Source: an uncultured Planctomycetaceae bacterium (GTDB lineage Bacteria > Planctomycetota > Planctomycetia > Planctomycetales > Planctomycetaceae). Taken from it: a stretch of 64,000 bases of DNA. Shown here piece after piece: positions 1 to 9,500 of this stretch. A model generated the notes under the pieces. The model was not told where the DNA came from and made no database searches. It worked only from the letters and a program-made list of their open reading frames with translations. The stretch spans positions 1-64,000 of the forward strand of contig CALFSX010000278.1 in the NCBI GenBank assembly GCA_937916515.1, read 5' to 3'. A program made the position numbers and the translations under genes. Every line of letters begins with the position of its first letter. Within the stretch, counting starts at the first letter, position 1.

Positions 1-44
1 TACGTAGCGACGGGGGCAGTCATAGGTGGTGGCGGATCTGAGAA

Positions 45-121
45 GGGTGGCCGGAGTTGGAGCGAGGGAAGAGCGAATCCCCGGGGTTTCCTTCGCAAGC
101 TCCGTCCAACCCCGGCCACCC
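45..121. repeat. Imperfect inverted repeat, about 77 bp
   Basis: Left arm GGGTGGCCGGAGTTGGA pairs with a right arm ending TCCAACCCCGGCCACCC, one mismatch in 17 bp. It lies in the otherwise gene-free left end of the window, just upstream of a family A repeat. It is probably a REP-like palindrome; no transcriptional role can be shown. Nothing else is visible in bases 1-150. Confidence 0.6.
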
Positions 122-154
122 ATCGTCGAACATTGGCCGATCGGCCACAATCCG

Positions 155-254
155 TGACTGCACCCGGTAGCGACAACGGAGCGGCTCGGCGCATAGAACG
201 TTCCATGTCTTTCCGCATGCCACGCCAGCGGGTCAAGGGCGAAGCCCTTGCTAG
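155..254 (+). repeat. Family A dispersed repeat, copy 1 (right half only)
   Basis: Contains the family signature GTAGCGACAACGGAGCGGCT and ends in the hairpin CAAGGGC-GAA-GCCCTTG followed by CTAG. The end of the element overlaps the 3' end of the neighbouring minus-strand gene and supplies its TAG stop codon. Confidence 0.8.
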
Positions 255-2068
255 AACTTTCGCAGTTCGGTTTTTGAGGCTTTGCTTTCCTGTTCTTCGA
301 TTTGCATGTTTGTGATTTTCCAGAACCCGTCGCGTGGTTCAATGGAGAACAAGGCGCAGAACTGGTTCTGGCGTTCGTGAACATGTCCCCAGTGTTCCAC
401 CGTCCCGCTTACCGTCCAGCGACTTCGAAACTGGAACCCGGGCCATGCAATTTGTGGGTCGGCTGGTAATGCTTCTGCTTCGTCGATGTATTCGACGGCT
501 CGCACGCGAGCAACCGCGCCGCCCTGCTCTCGCATGGCCAGACTTTCTCGCAGTTGCAGATAGATGGTTTCCAGTAAGTCTCCGTCGACGGCAGTTTCCA
601 GCACTTCGTAAATGCGTGCTTCCGTTCCGAAGTCTAACGCTCGATAGGCTCCTTTGTGCAGCGTCTCGAAGACTTCGCGAGCTTCCTGTTCTGCGACGAT
701 TGGGCGTTCTTTGAAGGGATGTTCGATTTGCGGTCCGCCCATCGACAACAGAGCGCCAGCCACCAGAAATGCGGTTAACGCGCACTTGCCGAACGACCTG
801 CGACGAAACAGCAGCAAGGCAAACACCGCAAGCCCGCCCACGATACTGTAAGCGGGCACGGTCAGCATCGGAATGGGCGGCACTTTAGCGGCAACGGGTT
901 CGGCTGGTTGAGGCAGTGCGGATTCGTCAACTGTCCAGGTGAAGATGTTTTCTTCCGGCTTATTGAACACTGAAAATTCAAATCGACTCAGCTGATTTGG
1001 ATAGCTGAAAATGACAGAATTGATTTTGCGGACAACTGTTGGGTGGAACTTGTCCCAGATGATGTTGACATCGGTGACAGAATCGTCGGTGGTACGATAG
1101 GTCATAATGATGCCGACTCGACCATTGGCCAGGCTAACCTTTTGAGCGTCGGCTTGTTGAGCAAAGTCTTTCAGGTCCAGTCCATAGAAGTCGATGCGAG
1201 TGAATTCCGGCAACACGGCAACGCCGTTAATTTTGGTGGGATTAACGCCGGTCAGCCAGTTCTTGATCAGCTCACGCACTCCATCCTGTTCGTCAATCTC
1301 CACAAACGCAGGATCTTTGTGTTCCAGAGGAAGAATGGTTTTCAGGTTGGCCAAAGGAATCAAAACTTCGTGGCGAACTTCTGCTGGTTCAATGTAGATA
1401 AAGGAATACACGCTGCTGTAACTGGTGATTCCCAAAGTGGCTTCGCGCTGTTTTTCGAACCACGCATCCCAGTCGGCGTCGGTGGCTTCGTCGCTTAACT
1501 GTTCGCCGCTCCAGTCGAATCGCAGAGTTTCTGAGGCTCCTGGTTTCAGGTTTTCGGTGTACGTCAGGTCGGTTCCGGATTGATGCAGAGTAAGCTTCAT
1601 TTCTGACGGGATGATGAAGTTCTCGTCGCTGATATCCTGTTGAATCGTCAGGAACTCGGGCGGCGCGTCGAAGGCAAATTCCAGCTCGTAGGTCGCCGTA
1701 TGCAGCATGAGTTCGGTAACGGGAATGCCTTCGTCCGGAATTTCAAACGGTTGCAGATCGGTCACTTTTCCCTTGTAAGCTTCTCCATTGGAATCTCGCA
1801 AAGTGATTTTTCGCAACAGAAAGTCGCGATGCAGTTCCAGACCTCGACGAAGCTCTTCCGGCGGAAGCATATCCATGTCGTCGGCTTCCAGGCCTTCAAA
1901 CAGAAACAGGTCTTCGGCAAACAGCTTCACTCGCATGCGAGCGTTGTTGCGAGTTACAAATATCTGAGCTTCTGTGACGGAAATCGGATGTCTGTTTACT
2001 GAAGCAGCTGTCGCGGTTGCCGGTTGACATACTTGCCATGCGACAGCCACGGCCAAAGTGATTGTCAA
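251..2068 (-). CDS. Secreted/membrane protein of unknown function
   Basis: The open frame reaches 2377, but its first 100 or so codons are a translation of a family A repeat, so I prefer a TTG start at 2068. That start directly precedes a signal-peptide-like segment (TITLAVAVAW... ending ATATAAS). No clear ribosome binding site supports it, so the start is uncertain. The product is about 605 aa. A large extracytoplasmic region is followed near the C-terminus by a hydrophobic segment (VPAYSIVGGLAVFALLLF), a short basic stretch (RRRSFGK), a second hydrophobic segment (ALTAFLVAGALLSMGG), and a soluble tail of about 140 aa. I do not recognise the family. The stop codon lies inside repeat copy 1, so the gene is bracketed by two repeats. 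Confidence 0.7.
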   Translation of the reverse strand: MTITLAVAVAWQVCQPATATAASVNRHPISVTEAQIFVTRNNARMRVKLFAEDLFLFEGLEADDMDMLPPEELRRGLELHRDFLLRKITLRDSNGEAYKGKVTDLQPFEIPDEGIPVTELMLHTATYELEFAFDAPPEFLTIQQDISDENFIIPSEMKLTLHQSGTDLTYTENLKPGASETLRFDWSGEQLSDEATDADWDAWFEKQREATLGITSYSSVYSFIYIEPAEVRHEVLIPLANLKTILPLEHKDPAFVEIDEQDGVRELIKNWLTGVNPTKINGVAVLPEFTRIDFYGLDLKDFAQQADAQKVSLANGRVGIIMTYRTTDDSVTDVNIIWDKFHPTVVRKINSVIFSYPNQLSRFEFSVFNKPEENIFTWTVDESALPQPAEPVAAKVPPIPMLTVPAYSIVGGLAVFALLLFRRRSFGKCALTAFLVAGALLSMGGPQIEHPFKERPIVAEQEAREVFETLHKGAYRALDFGTEARIYEVLETAVDGDLLETIYLQLRESLAMREQGGAVARVRAVEYIDEAEALPADPQIAWPGFQFRSRWTVSGTVEHWGHVHERQNQFCALFSIEPRDGFWKITNMQIEEQESKASKTELRKF

Positions 2069-2100
2069 CTGCTCAAACAGGCGACGCCATTGTCTAGACT

Positions 2101-2334
2101 TCTTAAAGCAGCGAACTTGTTCATGTTGCGGCAAATTTTTCTGAGCGACGTCGTCGCATTTTCGAGCGGTCGCTTTAATGGTCGGTAGCACGGCCTCGCT
2201 AGAGTCTTCCTCCCAATGATGCGCACACGGTGCGGGCGTATTGGCCGTAGCGACTACGGAGCGGCTTGGCGATTCGAAGGTCCGATGTCTTGCCGCCAGC
2301 CACGCCACTGGGTCAAGGACGCAGCCCTTGTTAG
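2101..2334 (+). repeat. Family A dispersed repeat, copy 2 (full length)
   Basis: Both halves are present. The left half carries CTGAGCGACG and ends GGCCTCGCTAGA. The right half carries GTAGCGACTACGGAGCGGCT and ends GCAGCCCTTGTTAG. It is more diverged than the copies at 5570 and 48571. Its complement stays open for about 75 codons in frame with the gene ending at 251, which artificially lengthens that ORF. Confidence 0.85.
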
Positions 2335-2413
2335 GTTTGAGGCAACCAAAGCACGTGGATTGACAAGAAATGGTCATGTTGGCAGATCGACAGTGGCAGG
2401 ATTGAAATTTTGA

Positions 2414-2993
2414 TTGTGCTGTACAGCATAGCCAAACAGCTGAGTCGCACCACCAATTCTGCGGTTTTGCCTGCGAATTGCCGGTTCAGTCAGCTTGCAG
2501 CCACAACTGCCAAAAATTAGTGCACGCTTCGATGGCACTTGTTCCTCCCGGCTTAACCAAACCGGCCAACGGTGTTACGTGTTGGCATGGATGCTTAGGA
2601 AATGAGCAAATGTGGGCGAAGGTGCTTACCACAGCAGACATCACGAACCTTGATGCCGATTTTGTGCACATGATGTAAACCACAGTGACACTGTGAAATC
2701 TACGGTTTTTCAAAGATCAACGCGGGCAGATCCTGTGAATTGTGCAGTGCCTTTGATGATTGGGCATGTGGTTTGCTTCCCGTACTTTCCGGGCAAGTTG
2801 CCTCACAAAGTCGCAAATCGCTGACTACAGCGTGCAGTCGAACCGCTTAGTGAGACCATCGTGCGGGCTGTTTTGCTTATTCGCTTGTGCGCCGAATTCG
2901 AATCGCCGTGCTTAAAGCGATCAGGGCTTTAATTCAGAATACAACTTCCAGTGTCGAACACGTTGGCTGTCACAGAAGTCAAGTCAAATCATC
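2414..2993. other. Spacer upstream of glgC, no confident gene
   Basis: About 580 bases. The track lists opposite-strand frames (2478-2678 plus, 2486-2713 minus) that overlap and have Cys/His-rich, unconvincing compositions. No promoter or riboswitch could be assigned. The glgC promoter must lie here. Confidence 0.4.
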
Positions 2994-4262
2994 ATGATGA
3001 ACGAAGCAATTACTTTCATTCTGGCTGGCGGGGCTGGCACTCGATTGTTCCCTTTGACGGAAGATCGAGCGAAACCGGCGGTTCCTTTTGGTGGGCAGTA
3101 CCGCATCATCGATTTTACGTTAAGTAATTGTCTGCACTCCGGGCTTCGCAGAATTCTGGTGCTGCCGCAGTACAAATCTCATTCGATGATGAAGCATTTG
3201 CGAGACGGCTGGACAATCTTCAACCCATCGCTTGGTGAATACATCACTCCCGTTCCCCCGCAAATGCGGACCGATGGTTCGTGGTATCAGGGAACCGCAG
3301 ATGCGATCTTTCAGAACCTTTATCTGCTGGAACGCAGCGGAGCAGATAACGTGGTGATTCTTTCCGGCGACCACATTTATCGCATGGACTATGCGGAAAT
3401 GGTGCGGTTTCATAACGAATCCAGCGCCGGGTTGACGGTTGCGTGTATGGAAGTTTCTGAAGACGAAGCCAAAGGCTTTGGAGTGATATCCATAGACGAA
3501 CAACGTCGGATTGGCGCGTTCGATGAAAAGCCCGAACATCCTCAATCAATTCCCGGCAAACCAGGGCGATCGATGGCGTCGATGGGGATCTATGTTTTTC
3601 GCCGAGAAGTGTTGGTGGCGGCACTGCGGAAGGATCATGCCAACAAATTGTCTTCTCACGACTTCGGCAAAGATATTCTTCCAGAATTGATTCAGTCGGA
3701 AGCGGTCTATGCGTATCAATTCGGTGGAACTCAGGGGCGTGTCACCGCAGACGGATATTGGCGCGACGTCGGTACGGTGGATTCTTACTTCGAAGCGAAC
3801 ATGGATCTGCTGCGACCGGTTCCTCCATTGGACCTTTACCAACCCGATTGGCATATCAGAACCGCCAGCACGCGCAGTCCTCCTGCCAGGACCTGCAACG
3901 GTGCTGATGGAACAGAACCACGGTTGATCAATTCCATCATTTCTCCCGGCGCAATTGTCAGCGGTGCGAATGTGACGAATTCGATTTTGTCGCCGGATGT
4001 TCGAGTCGACAGTGGTGCTCAGGTTGTTGACAGCGTGCTGTTTGCTGGAGTTAGCGTGGGAGCCGGTTCACAGTTGTCACGCTGTATCGTTGATAAGGGT
4101 GTCACAATTCCCGCAGGAACAATGATAAACTTCGAATCGGCCGCTAACCTGCCGGGATGCGTGGTTTCTGAAAAGGGAATTGTTGTGATTCCGAAAGGTT
4201 TTTGCGACTGGAAACAACACGTCCGTCCGCCGCACATGGCTGTTACGGAAGTTGCGAAGTAA
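2994..4262 (+). CDS. glgC: Glucose-1-phosphate adenylyltransferase (ADP-glucose pyrophosphorylase)
   Basis: This enzyme makes ADP-glucose from glucose-1-phosphate and ATP, the committed step of bacterial glycogen synthesis in the cytosol. The nucleotidyltransferase signature GGAGTRLFPLTEDRAKPAVP is near residues 12-31, followed by GGQYRIIDFTLSNCLHSG. The substrate region GSWYQGTADAIFQN and the metal/sugar region ILSGDHIYRMDY are intact. The C-terminal part has the left-handed beta-helix pattern (NSIISPGAIVSGANVTNSIL). Length 422 aa is normal for the family. Two adjacent ATG codons (2994, 2997) could both start it. It has no glycogen gene neighbours here, so it appears monocistronic. Confidence 0.95.
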   Translation: MMNEAITFILAGGAGTRLFPLTEDRAKPAVPFGGQYRIIDFTLSNCLHSGLRRILVLPQYKSHSMMKHLRDGWTIFNPSLGEYITPVPPQMRTDGSWYQGTADAIFQNLYLLERSGADNVVILSGDHIYRMDYAEMVRFHNESSAGLTVACMEVSEDEAKGFGVISIDEQRRIGAFDEKPEHPQSIPGKPGRSMASMGIYVFRREVLVAALRKDHANKLSSHDFGKDILPELIQSEAVYAYQFGGTQGRVTADGYWRDVGTVDSYFEANMDLLRPVPPLDLYQPDWHIRTASTRSPPARTCNGADGTEPRLINSIISPGAIVSGANVTNSILSPDVRVDSGAQVVDSVLFAGVSVGAGSQLSRCIVDKGVTIPAGTMINFESAANLPGCVVSEKGIVVIPKGFCDWKQHVRPPHMAVTEVAK

Positions 4263-4275
4263 GTCAGTTGAAGCC

Positions 4276-4291
4276 AGCAGAGAACTCTGCT
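4276..4291 (+). terminator. Short hairpin after glgC
   Basis: AGCAGAG-AA-CTCTGCT is a perfect 7-bp stem 13 bases after the glgC stop. There is no T tract, so it may be a weak terminator or an mRNA 3' stabiliser. Confidence 0.35.
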
Positions 4292-4438
4292 TAGCGCAGG
4301 CAGGTTCTTGCGGGGAGAGCAGCCGATTCGCTGTTCGAAGGCCCATCAGGATTCTGCAATCCAGCATCAGGAATAGAATTCGATAGCTAACATTGGTAGC
4401 ATCAGGCGTGGGGTTACAGACGCCTTAAGGATGCAACA

Positions 4439-5521
4439 ATGGCTGACACGATTTACGACTTTCCGCCGACGATTTGGCAGGTGCAGGATTGGTCCTTTTC
4501 GCTTGTTCAGTTACTTGTGCTGTGTTTGTTGGTGGGTGCCGTAGGTTACCTGCTTTACGTGCACAGGGACATGACTCCCACACAGTCGAGAGTCACTGGG
4601 CTTGTCACGGGCTTCGTCCTGGCGATCGTCTTCGCCAATTGGCTTGTTGTCAATCGAGATGCTTCGGAAACATATCGCCCAATCTCCTTGGGTGACTACG
4701 TCGTTGCGACCGGTGTTCTGGTAGCGGCGTTATTGGCAGCGGCTGTGCTCTCCGTCAGTCTCTACAGAAACGGCGGCCTGGGTGAATTCACAGTGGGAAC
4801 AGCATTCACGATGATGATTGTGTTTGTTTTTATTGCGATCCTTTTACCAAGCGTGCAGTCATCCAGAGGTGCCGCTCGGCGTACTCAATGCAAAAACAAC
4901 CTGAAACAGCTTGGGTTGGCGATGCACAATTATCACGATGTTCACAACAGCTTTCCGCTGGCTGAATCGGGTGGCCCGCAGGATTCCTGGAGAGTCACGT
5001 TGCTGCCGTATGTTGAGCAGCGGGCATTGTTTGAACGCTATAATCAGGACCATGCGTGGGATTCACCGGAAAATATCGCATTGGCTTCAGAACACGTCTT
5101 TGCGTTCAGTTGCCCACAAATTCCAAAGGGGCGAGACCGAAATTCTGCGGGGCAGTTTCTTACGGCTTATGTTGCTCCCACAGGAAAAGGCACTGTGTTT
5201 GACGGCGCTACAACCACACAACTAAAGTCGATCACCGACGGCACCAGCAATACCTTGTTGATTATGGAAGCTCGCGGAACCAGCATCGTGTGGTCGGAAC
5301 CGCGCGATGTGGGAATTGCAACGAATCCTGTTTCTGTGAATGAGGGCACGAATCAGCTGGACGTGTCTGACAGCGTGCTGTCGTCGTACCATAGAGGAGG
5401 CGCTCAGGCGTTGCTGGCGGACGGTTCCGTCAGGTTCGTTAGTCAGAATATTGACCCGCAGGTGCTGCAGGCGCTGGTGACAAAAGCCGGTGGCGAAGAA
5501 TTGCCGGAAGATAGCTGGTAA
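4439..5521 (+). CDS. Membrane-anchored DUF1559 protein, non-pilin variant
   Basis: DUF1559 proteins are greatly expanded in planctomycetes and usually begin with a type IV prepilin leader. Here the DUF1559 core (RTQCKNNLKQLGLAMHNYHD, about residue 147 on) is intact, and the C-terminal signature of the family (GGAQALLADGSVRFVSQNID) is present. The prepilin N-terminus is missing. Instead there are four predicted membrane segments in the first 140 residues (around 20-42, 53-73, 87-107 and 118-138), the last running into LPSVQSSRGAARRTQC. It would therefore sit in the membrane without prepilin peptidase processing. Length 360 aa. It follows glgC by 176 bp and may have its own promoter. Function unknown. 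Confidence 0.9.
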   Translation: MADTIYDFPPTIWQVQDWSFSLVQLLVLCLLVGAVGYLLYVHRDMTPTQSRVTGLVTGFVLAIVFANWLVVNRDASETYRPISLGDYVVATGVLVAALLAAAVLSVSLYRNGGLGEFTVGTAFTMMIVFVFIAILLPSVQSSRGAARRTQCKNNLKQLGLAMHNYHDVHNSFPLAESGGPQDSWRVTLLPYVEQRALFERYNQDHAWDSPENIALASEHVFAFSCPQIPKGRDRNSAGQFLTAYVAPTGKGTVFDGATTTQLKSITDGTSNTLLIMEARGTSIVWSEPRDVGIATNPVSVNEGTNQLDVSDSVLSSYHRGGAQALLADGSVRFVSQNIDPQVLQALVTKAGGEELPEDSW

Positions 5522-5569
5522 ATCTGTGACGCCAAACAGAGGTGTTTACAGACAGAGTTAGACTGCTTA

Positions 5570-5780
5570 TTGCGGGGGACTTGTTCACATTGAGTCAAGT
5601 TTTCTGAGCGACGTAGTGGCGTTTCTGAGCGTCAGCTCAAATGGTCAAAGGCACCGCCTCATTAGAGTGTGCACGGTGTGCAATCTTTTTTCGTAGCGAC
5701 AACGGAGCGGCTCGGCGATTCGAGCGTTCCACGTCTGTCTGCGTGCCACGCCACTGGGTCAAGGGCGAAGCCCTTGTTAG
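5570..5780 (+). repeat. Family A dispersed repeat, copy 3 (full length)
   Basis: The left half contains TTTTCTGAGCGACGTAGTGG and ends CGCCTCATTAGA. The right half contains CGTAGCGACAACGGAGCGGC and ends in CAAGGGC-GAA-GCCCTTG-TTAG. It fills almost the whole spacer between the DUF1559 gene and the small membrane protein at 5811, ending 30 bp before its ATG. Confidence 0.9.
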
Positions 5781-5810
5781 GCCGATTGCTTACGTTGGAA
5801 ATTTAATTTC

Positions 5811-6257
5811 ATGAAGAAGACGTTGGGATTTTTGCTGGGACTGATTTTGCGAGTTGCCTTGTCGGTGGTGATCGCTTTGTGGGCGACTTCGCAGCTGTTT
5901 GTCATCTTTGGTGATATGGGCGTTCAGGGAAGGCGCGGTGTGGCCACGCTGGGCATTGGAGTGATGTCCAGCCGCGAAGGCATTTTGGTTTCCGTTTTAG
6001 ACAACGCAAAGCTAACCGGTACGCTGCGGTTGCTGAATGCTGATGACCCGAATGGTCCTGGAAACTGGGCCACGTTTACCGGGTCTTCCCGCAGCCATTG
6101 GTCGTTGTTTGGGCTGCATGTCTGGTTCAGAACTCGCCTGGCCGCGTTTCAAATGGCGATCAGTTTTCCAACCGCCGTTGTTTTATTGATTGCGTTGTAT
6201 TGGTTCAGCCGCCGTCTGGGCCGCACCCAGGCTCTTAACCGAAAATCGTTGAAGTAG
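5811..6257 (+). CDS. Small membrane protein of unknown function
   Basis: 148 aa with an N-terminal hydrophobic segment (FLLGLILRVALSVVIALWAT, residues 6-25) and a second near residues 112-128 (FPTAVVLLIALYWF) before a basic tail (SRRLGRTQ). The intervening loop of about 85 residues is probably extracytoplasmic. I recognise no family. The start is the first ATG after the family A repeat. It is followed by a spacer and then by the large membrane protein at 6528. Codon usage looks like that of the neighbours. Confidence 0.7.
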   Translation: MKKTLGFLLGLILRVALSVVIALWATSQLFVIFGDMGVQGRRGVATLGIGVMSSREGILVSVLDNAKLTGTLRLLNADDPNGPGNWATFTGSSRSHWSLFGLHVWFRTRLAAFQMAISFPTAVVLLIALYWFSRRLGRTQALNRKSLK

Positions 6258-6331
6258 GGTGTGCATCGCCCCCGAATTCGTTTGTGTTGTTGTGTCTGGT
6301 GGGCGGTGCCTACCCTACGGCTCGTAGCTTA

Positions 6332-6493
6332 TTACAGGCCGAAATCGTTGATCGCCACGATGGTAAAGTCGAAGTCATCTACGTTTCGTATTCCGAGCGG
6401 CTTCATGTAGACTGCCTGCGCAGCAAATTGCTTCTCTGCGCCGTTGGTGTCGGCCAGCGTAAAGCGATGATCAACCGGGCTGCTTCCACTCAT
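6332..6493 (-). CDS. Candidate small protein, 53 aa, divergent from the 1255-aa gene
   Basis: This frame is too short for the ORF track. It runs ATG at 6493 to TAA at 6332, beginning MSGSSPVDHRFTLADT and ending VDDFDFTIVAINDFGL. The composition (acidic, alternating hydrophobics, no low complexity) is protein-like and it has no competing ORF on this strand. Its ATG lies 34 bp from the GTG of the divergent plus-strand gene. No Shine-Dalgarno is visible. I do not recognise it. It may also be the 3' remnant of a larger gene, because the frame is closed not far upstream. Confidence 0.4.
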   Translation of the reverse strand: MSGSSPVDHRFTLADTNGAEKQFAAQAVYMKPLGIRNVDDFDFTIVAINDFGL

Positions 6494-6527
6494 TTGCCAC
6501 AACCGCTGTCAAGCATATTTCCAACTC

Positions 6528-9500
6528 GTGTCCACCGGAACTTTATCAACAAAAATTCCCGAACTACGCCGAGCCGTTCGCCAGGCGGAAGACCGTGCGT
6601 TTTTGGTCGAACCGCGAGTTGTTCGCCGTATTATTCGCGAACAATACGGGTTCGCGCGCCTGTCAACTCGCATTCCTCACACAGACGTGCTGGTGGCAAA
6701 GGCGTTGGATATTCGTTCGCTTGCTCATCCGGACGAACTGGGGCTGGAAGACTTTTCGCAGCTGCCGACGTTGTCGATTCTGGTGGCTCAACCGGAAGAG
6801 CATGAACTGGAGCAACTGCCGCTGCAGGACCTGATGCAGCTGACATGGAGCCGCCTGTTTCATGGAGTCATTGATCTGCAACTGACTTTGGCCGCCAGCG
6901 ATGGGCGACTAAGTCGAGCTCGCGTGCAGGAAACGATTGATCAAATCGGGCAGGTGGAATTTGATGAAGCTCATTCCGTGCTGAAGTCGGAACTGAGATT
7001 GTTTCATCCGGATTCTCACGTTGAAGCTTATCGCGAATTCGTCGCCATCTATTTGCAGTTACTGCGATTTACGCCAGACCTGCTGCCCGTTTGGTTTCCT
7101 TCACTCAGCGACTCCAAACGCATTGTTTCAATTGTCGGTAGCCATTTCGACATTGAAGCGATGTTTAATAAGACTCGGCTGTATGGTGCAACCAGCCCGG
7201 ATCTGACGTCGGGAACCATCAAAGACGAAGACAAAGTTTCCAGCGAACGCCGCAGTTGGAGCGAAGGCGTTTCGTTCAAACCTTCCGCTCGACGTTACGC
7301 TGGATTGCTGAAAAAACGAGACCGCTGGAACGAACGCGGCAACACAGTGGCGGCCGGCGTTGCGGCCATGCAGGCGATTGAATCGGCAACCACGGAAGAC
7401 GAACGAGCCACAGCCCTGGCGGCGGCTCACGTAGACATGCAGTCTCTCTCGCAGCGTCTGCACGCCGCACTGAATTTTGACGAAACCGATCTGGACGACT
7501 GGCAGAAGTCGTTGTGGGAATTGCTGCAGAACTCGCCCCACGGTTTCTGGAACGCCGATAAAAAACTGCTGTACGACCTGCAGAAAGTTTGTCTGGATCA
7601 CGAACGCACCATTTATCAGGTGGACCTGGTGAAATGGGTTGTTTCTCGCGGCAAACGGCCTTTGCGGCGGCCGCTGACCAACGTGCGCGAAGTGATGATG
7701 GCCAAGCATCTGGCCAGTAGCGCGTCGCGACTGGTGTCTGTCAGATTATCAGGCGCCGAACGAGAACGCTTGTCACGGCTGATTCATGCGGCAGCGGACC
7801 TTGCCGAAGAACAAATGCGAGAACGCATGCGATCGGTCGTTCGTGAGACCATTTTGCAGGTCGGACTGGCTCCGAAAAGCATTCCAGAATCGGTTGCTTT
7901 GGATAAGATGGTTGAAGAATCGCTGGACTGCATTACCGAACGCGGCTATCTGACGATGGGATATCTGCGAGACGCCATCAGCCGCAACGACCTGAAGCTG
8001 CCCGATCTTAGCGACCCGAAAGACCTGATTCGAGGCGACCATTTACTGCGTTCTGACGACCGATTGGACGTGAGTCTGGACGGCGTTTATCGACGCGGCG
8101 AATTTTATCTTCGCTGGCTGCAGGTGGTCAGTTCCATGGCCTTTGGAACTCGCACCGGCCGCTTTCTGACAAAGTTTCTGGTGATCCCTTTCGGCGGCGC
8201 GATTGTGATTGTGGAAGGAGTGCAGCATTTTGTGAAAGTGCTGGTTGGATCTGAAGATACGGCAGCAACTTCCACCACTGAATCAGCAGAAGCCGCGGCA
8301 GAAACAAATGCGGGCAACCACCTGACGGCGACGGATTCAGAAGCCGGTGCAGCAACTGTTACCGAAGCGGGCGCAGAAGCGGGGGCCAGTGATTCGCTGG
8401 AAGTTGCCGCAATCGCAAACGATGACTCGCCCGTCGATGTTGACTTGGATGGCACGTTATTGGCTGCCGGTGATTTACTTGTTGAAGGCGATGCAGATCA
8501 GGCATCGCCCATCAATGGGTTGGCTGCTCTAACAGACGACGGCCAGCCGGTGGATTCCAGTGCCGACGCGGGCAACGTTGAACTAACCGGCACGCCCAGC
8601 GAATACCAGATACCCGTTGACGAAGTAATGGGGCAGCTGGAATTGCCGTTGATTCTGCTGGTCGGTTTTATACTGATGGCCGTGATTCATGTGGACTCGA
8701 TTCGAGCCGCATTTTTTGCGCTGCTGCGGTACGGTTTACGAGTTTTGCGAACCGTTTTGTACGATGTTCCGGCGGCCATCATCCGTATGCCGGCGATTCA
8801 GAAATTCTGGCGATCGCGTTTGTTTGTGAAAGTGCGGCGACACGTCACAAATCCGTTACTGATTGCGTGGGTCGGCTGTCAGGTTATTCCCGTTTTGCTG
8901 CGACTTCAGCCGCAGGACTGGCGACTGGTGCTGGTGGTCGCTCTGCTGCTTAGCCTGGCCCTGAATTCTCGGCTGGGCAGAGACACGGAAGAACTGACGG
9001 CAGAATGGCTGGCGAACGCCTGGCACGATCTGCGTTCGCGGTTCTTGATGGCGCTGCTTGATTGGGTGATGGACTTTTTTAAGTGGATTCTAAACACCGT
9101 TGAACGATTCATTTATGCCGTCGACGAATGGCTGCGATTTCATAGTGGAGAAACCTGGATCACGGTCGTTGTGAAGGCCATTTTAGGCGTGGCGTGGTCG
9201 TTTGTTTCGTTTCTGATCAGAATTTACGTCAACCTGCTGATCGAACCAACTCTGCATCCCGTGAAGCATTTTCCCGTTGTCACGGTGGCTCACAAATTGT
9301 TCCTGCCAGTGATTTTGATTCTGGAACATTACATGCGCAGCAACTTGACGCCCTATATTGGGCTGCCGCTGGCAGGTTTGGTGACTTGGTTTAATATCGC
9401 ATTTTTGCCGGGGATCTTTGGATTTCTTGTTTGGGAGCTGAAGGAAAACTGGCGACTGTACGCGTCTAATCGAGTTCCCACGTTGCGGCCCGTGGCCATC

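Noticed and set aside
2478-2713. Two overlapping opposite-strand small ORFs upstream of glgC
   Set aside because: Neither has a family motif or ribosome binding site and each is the shadow of the other; left as spacer.
6284-6805. 173-aa plus ORF between 6284 and 6805
   Set aside because: Its 3' half is out of frame with the 1255-aa gene and its sequence is Arg/Ser-rich chance translation; the minus-strand 53-aa frame in the same region is more protein-like.
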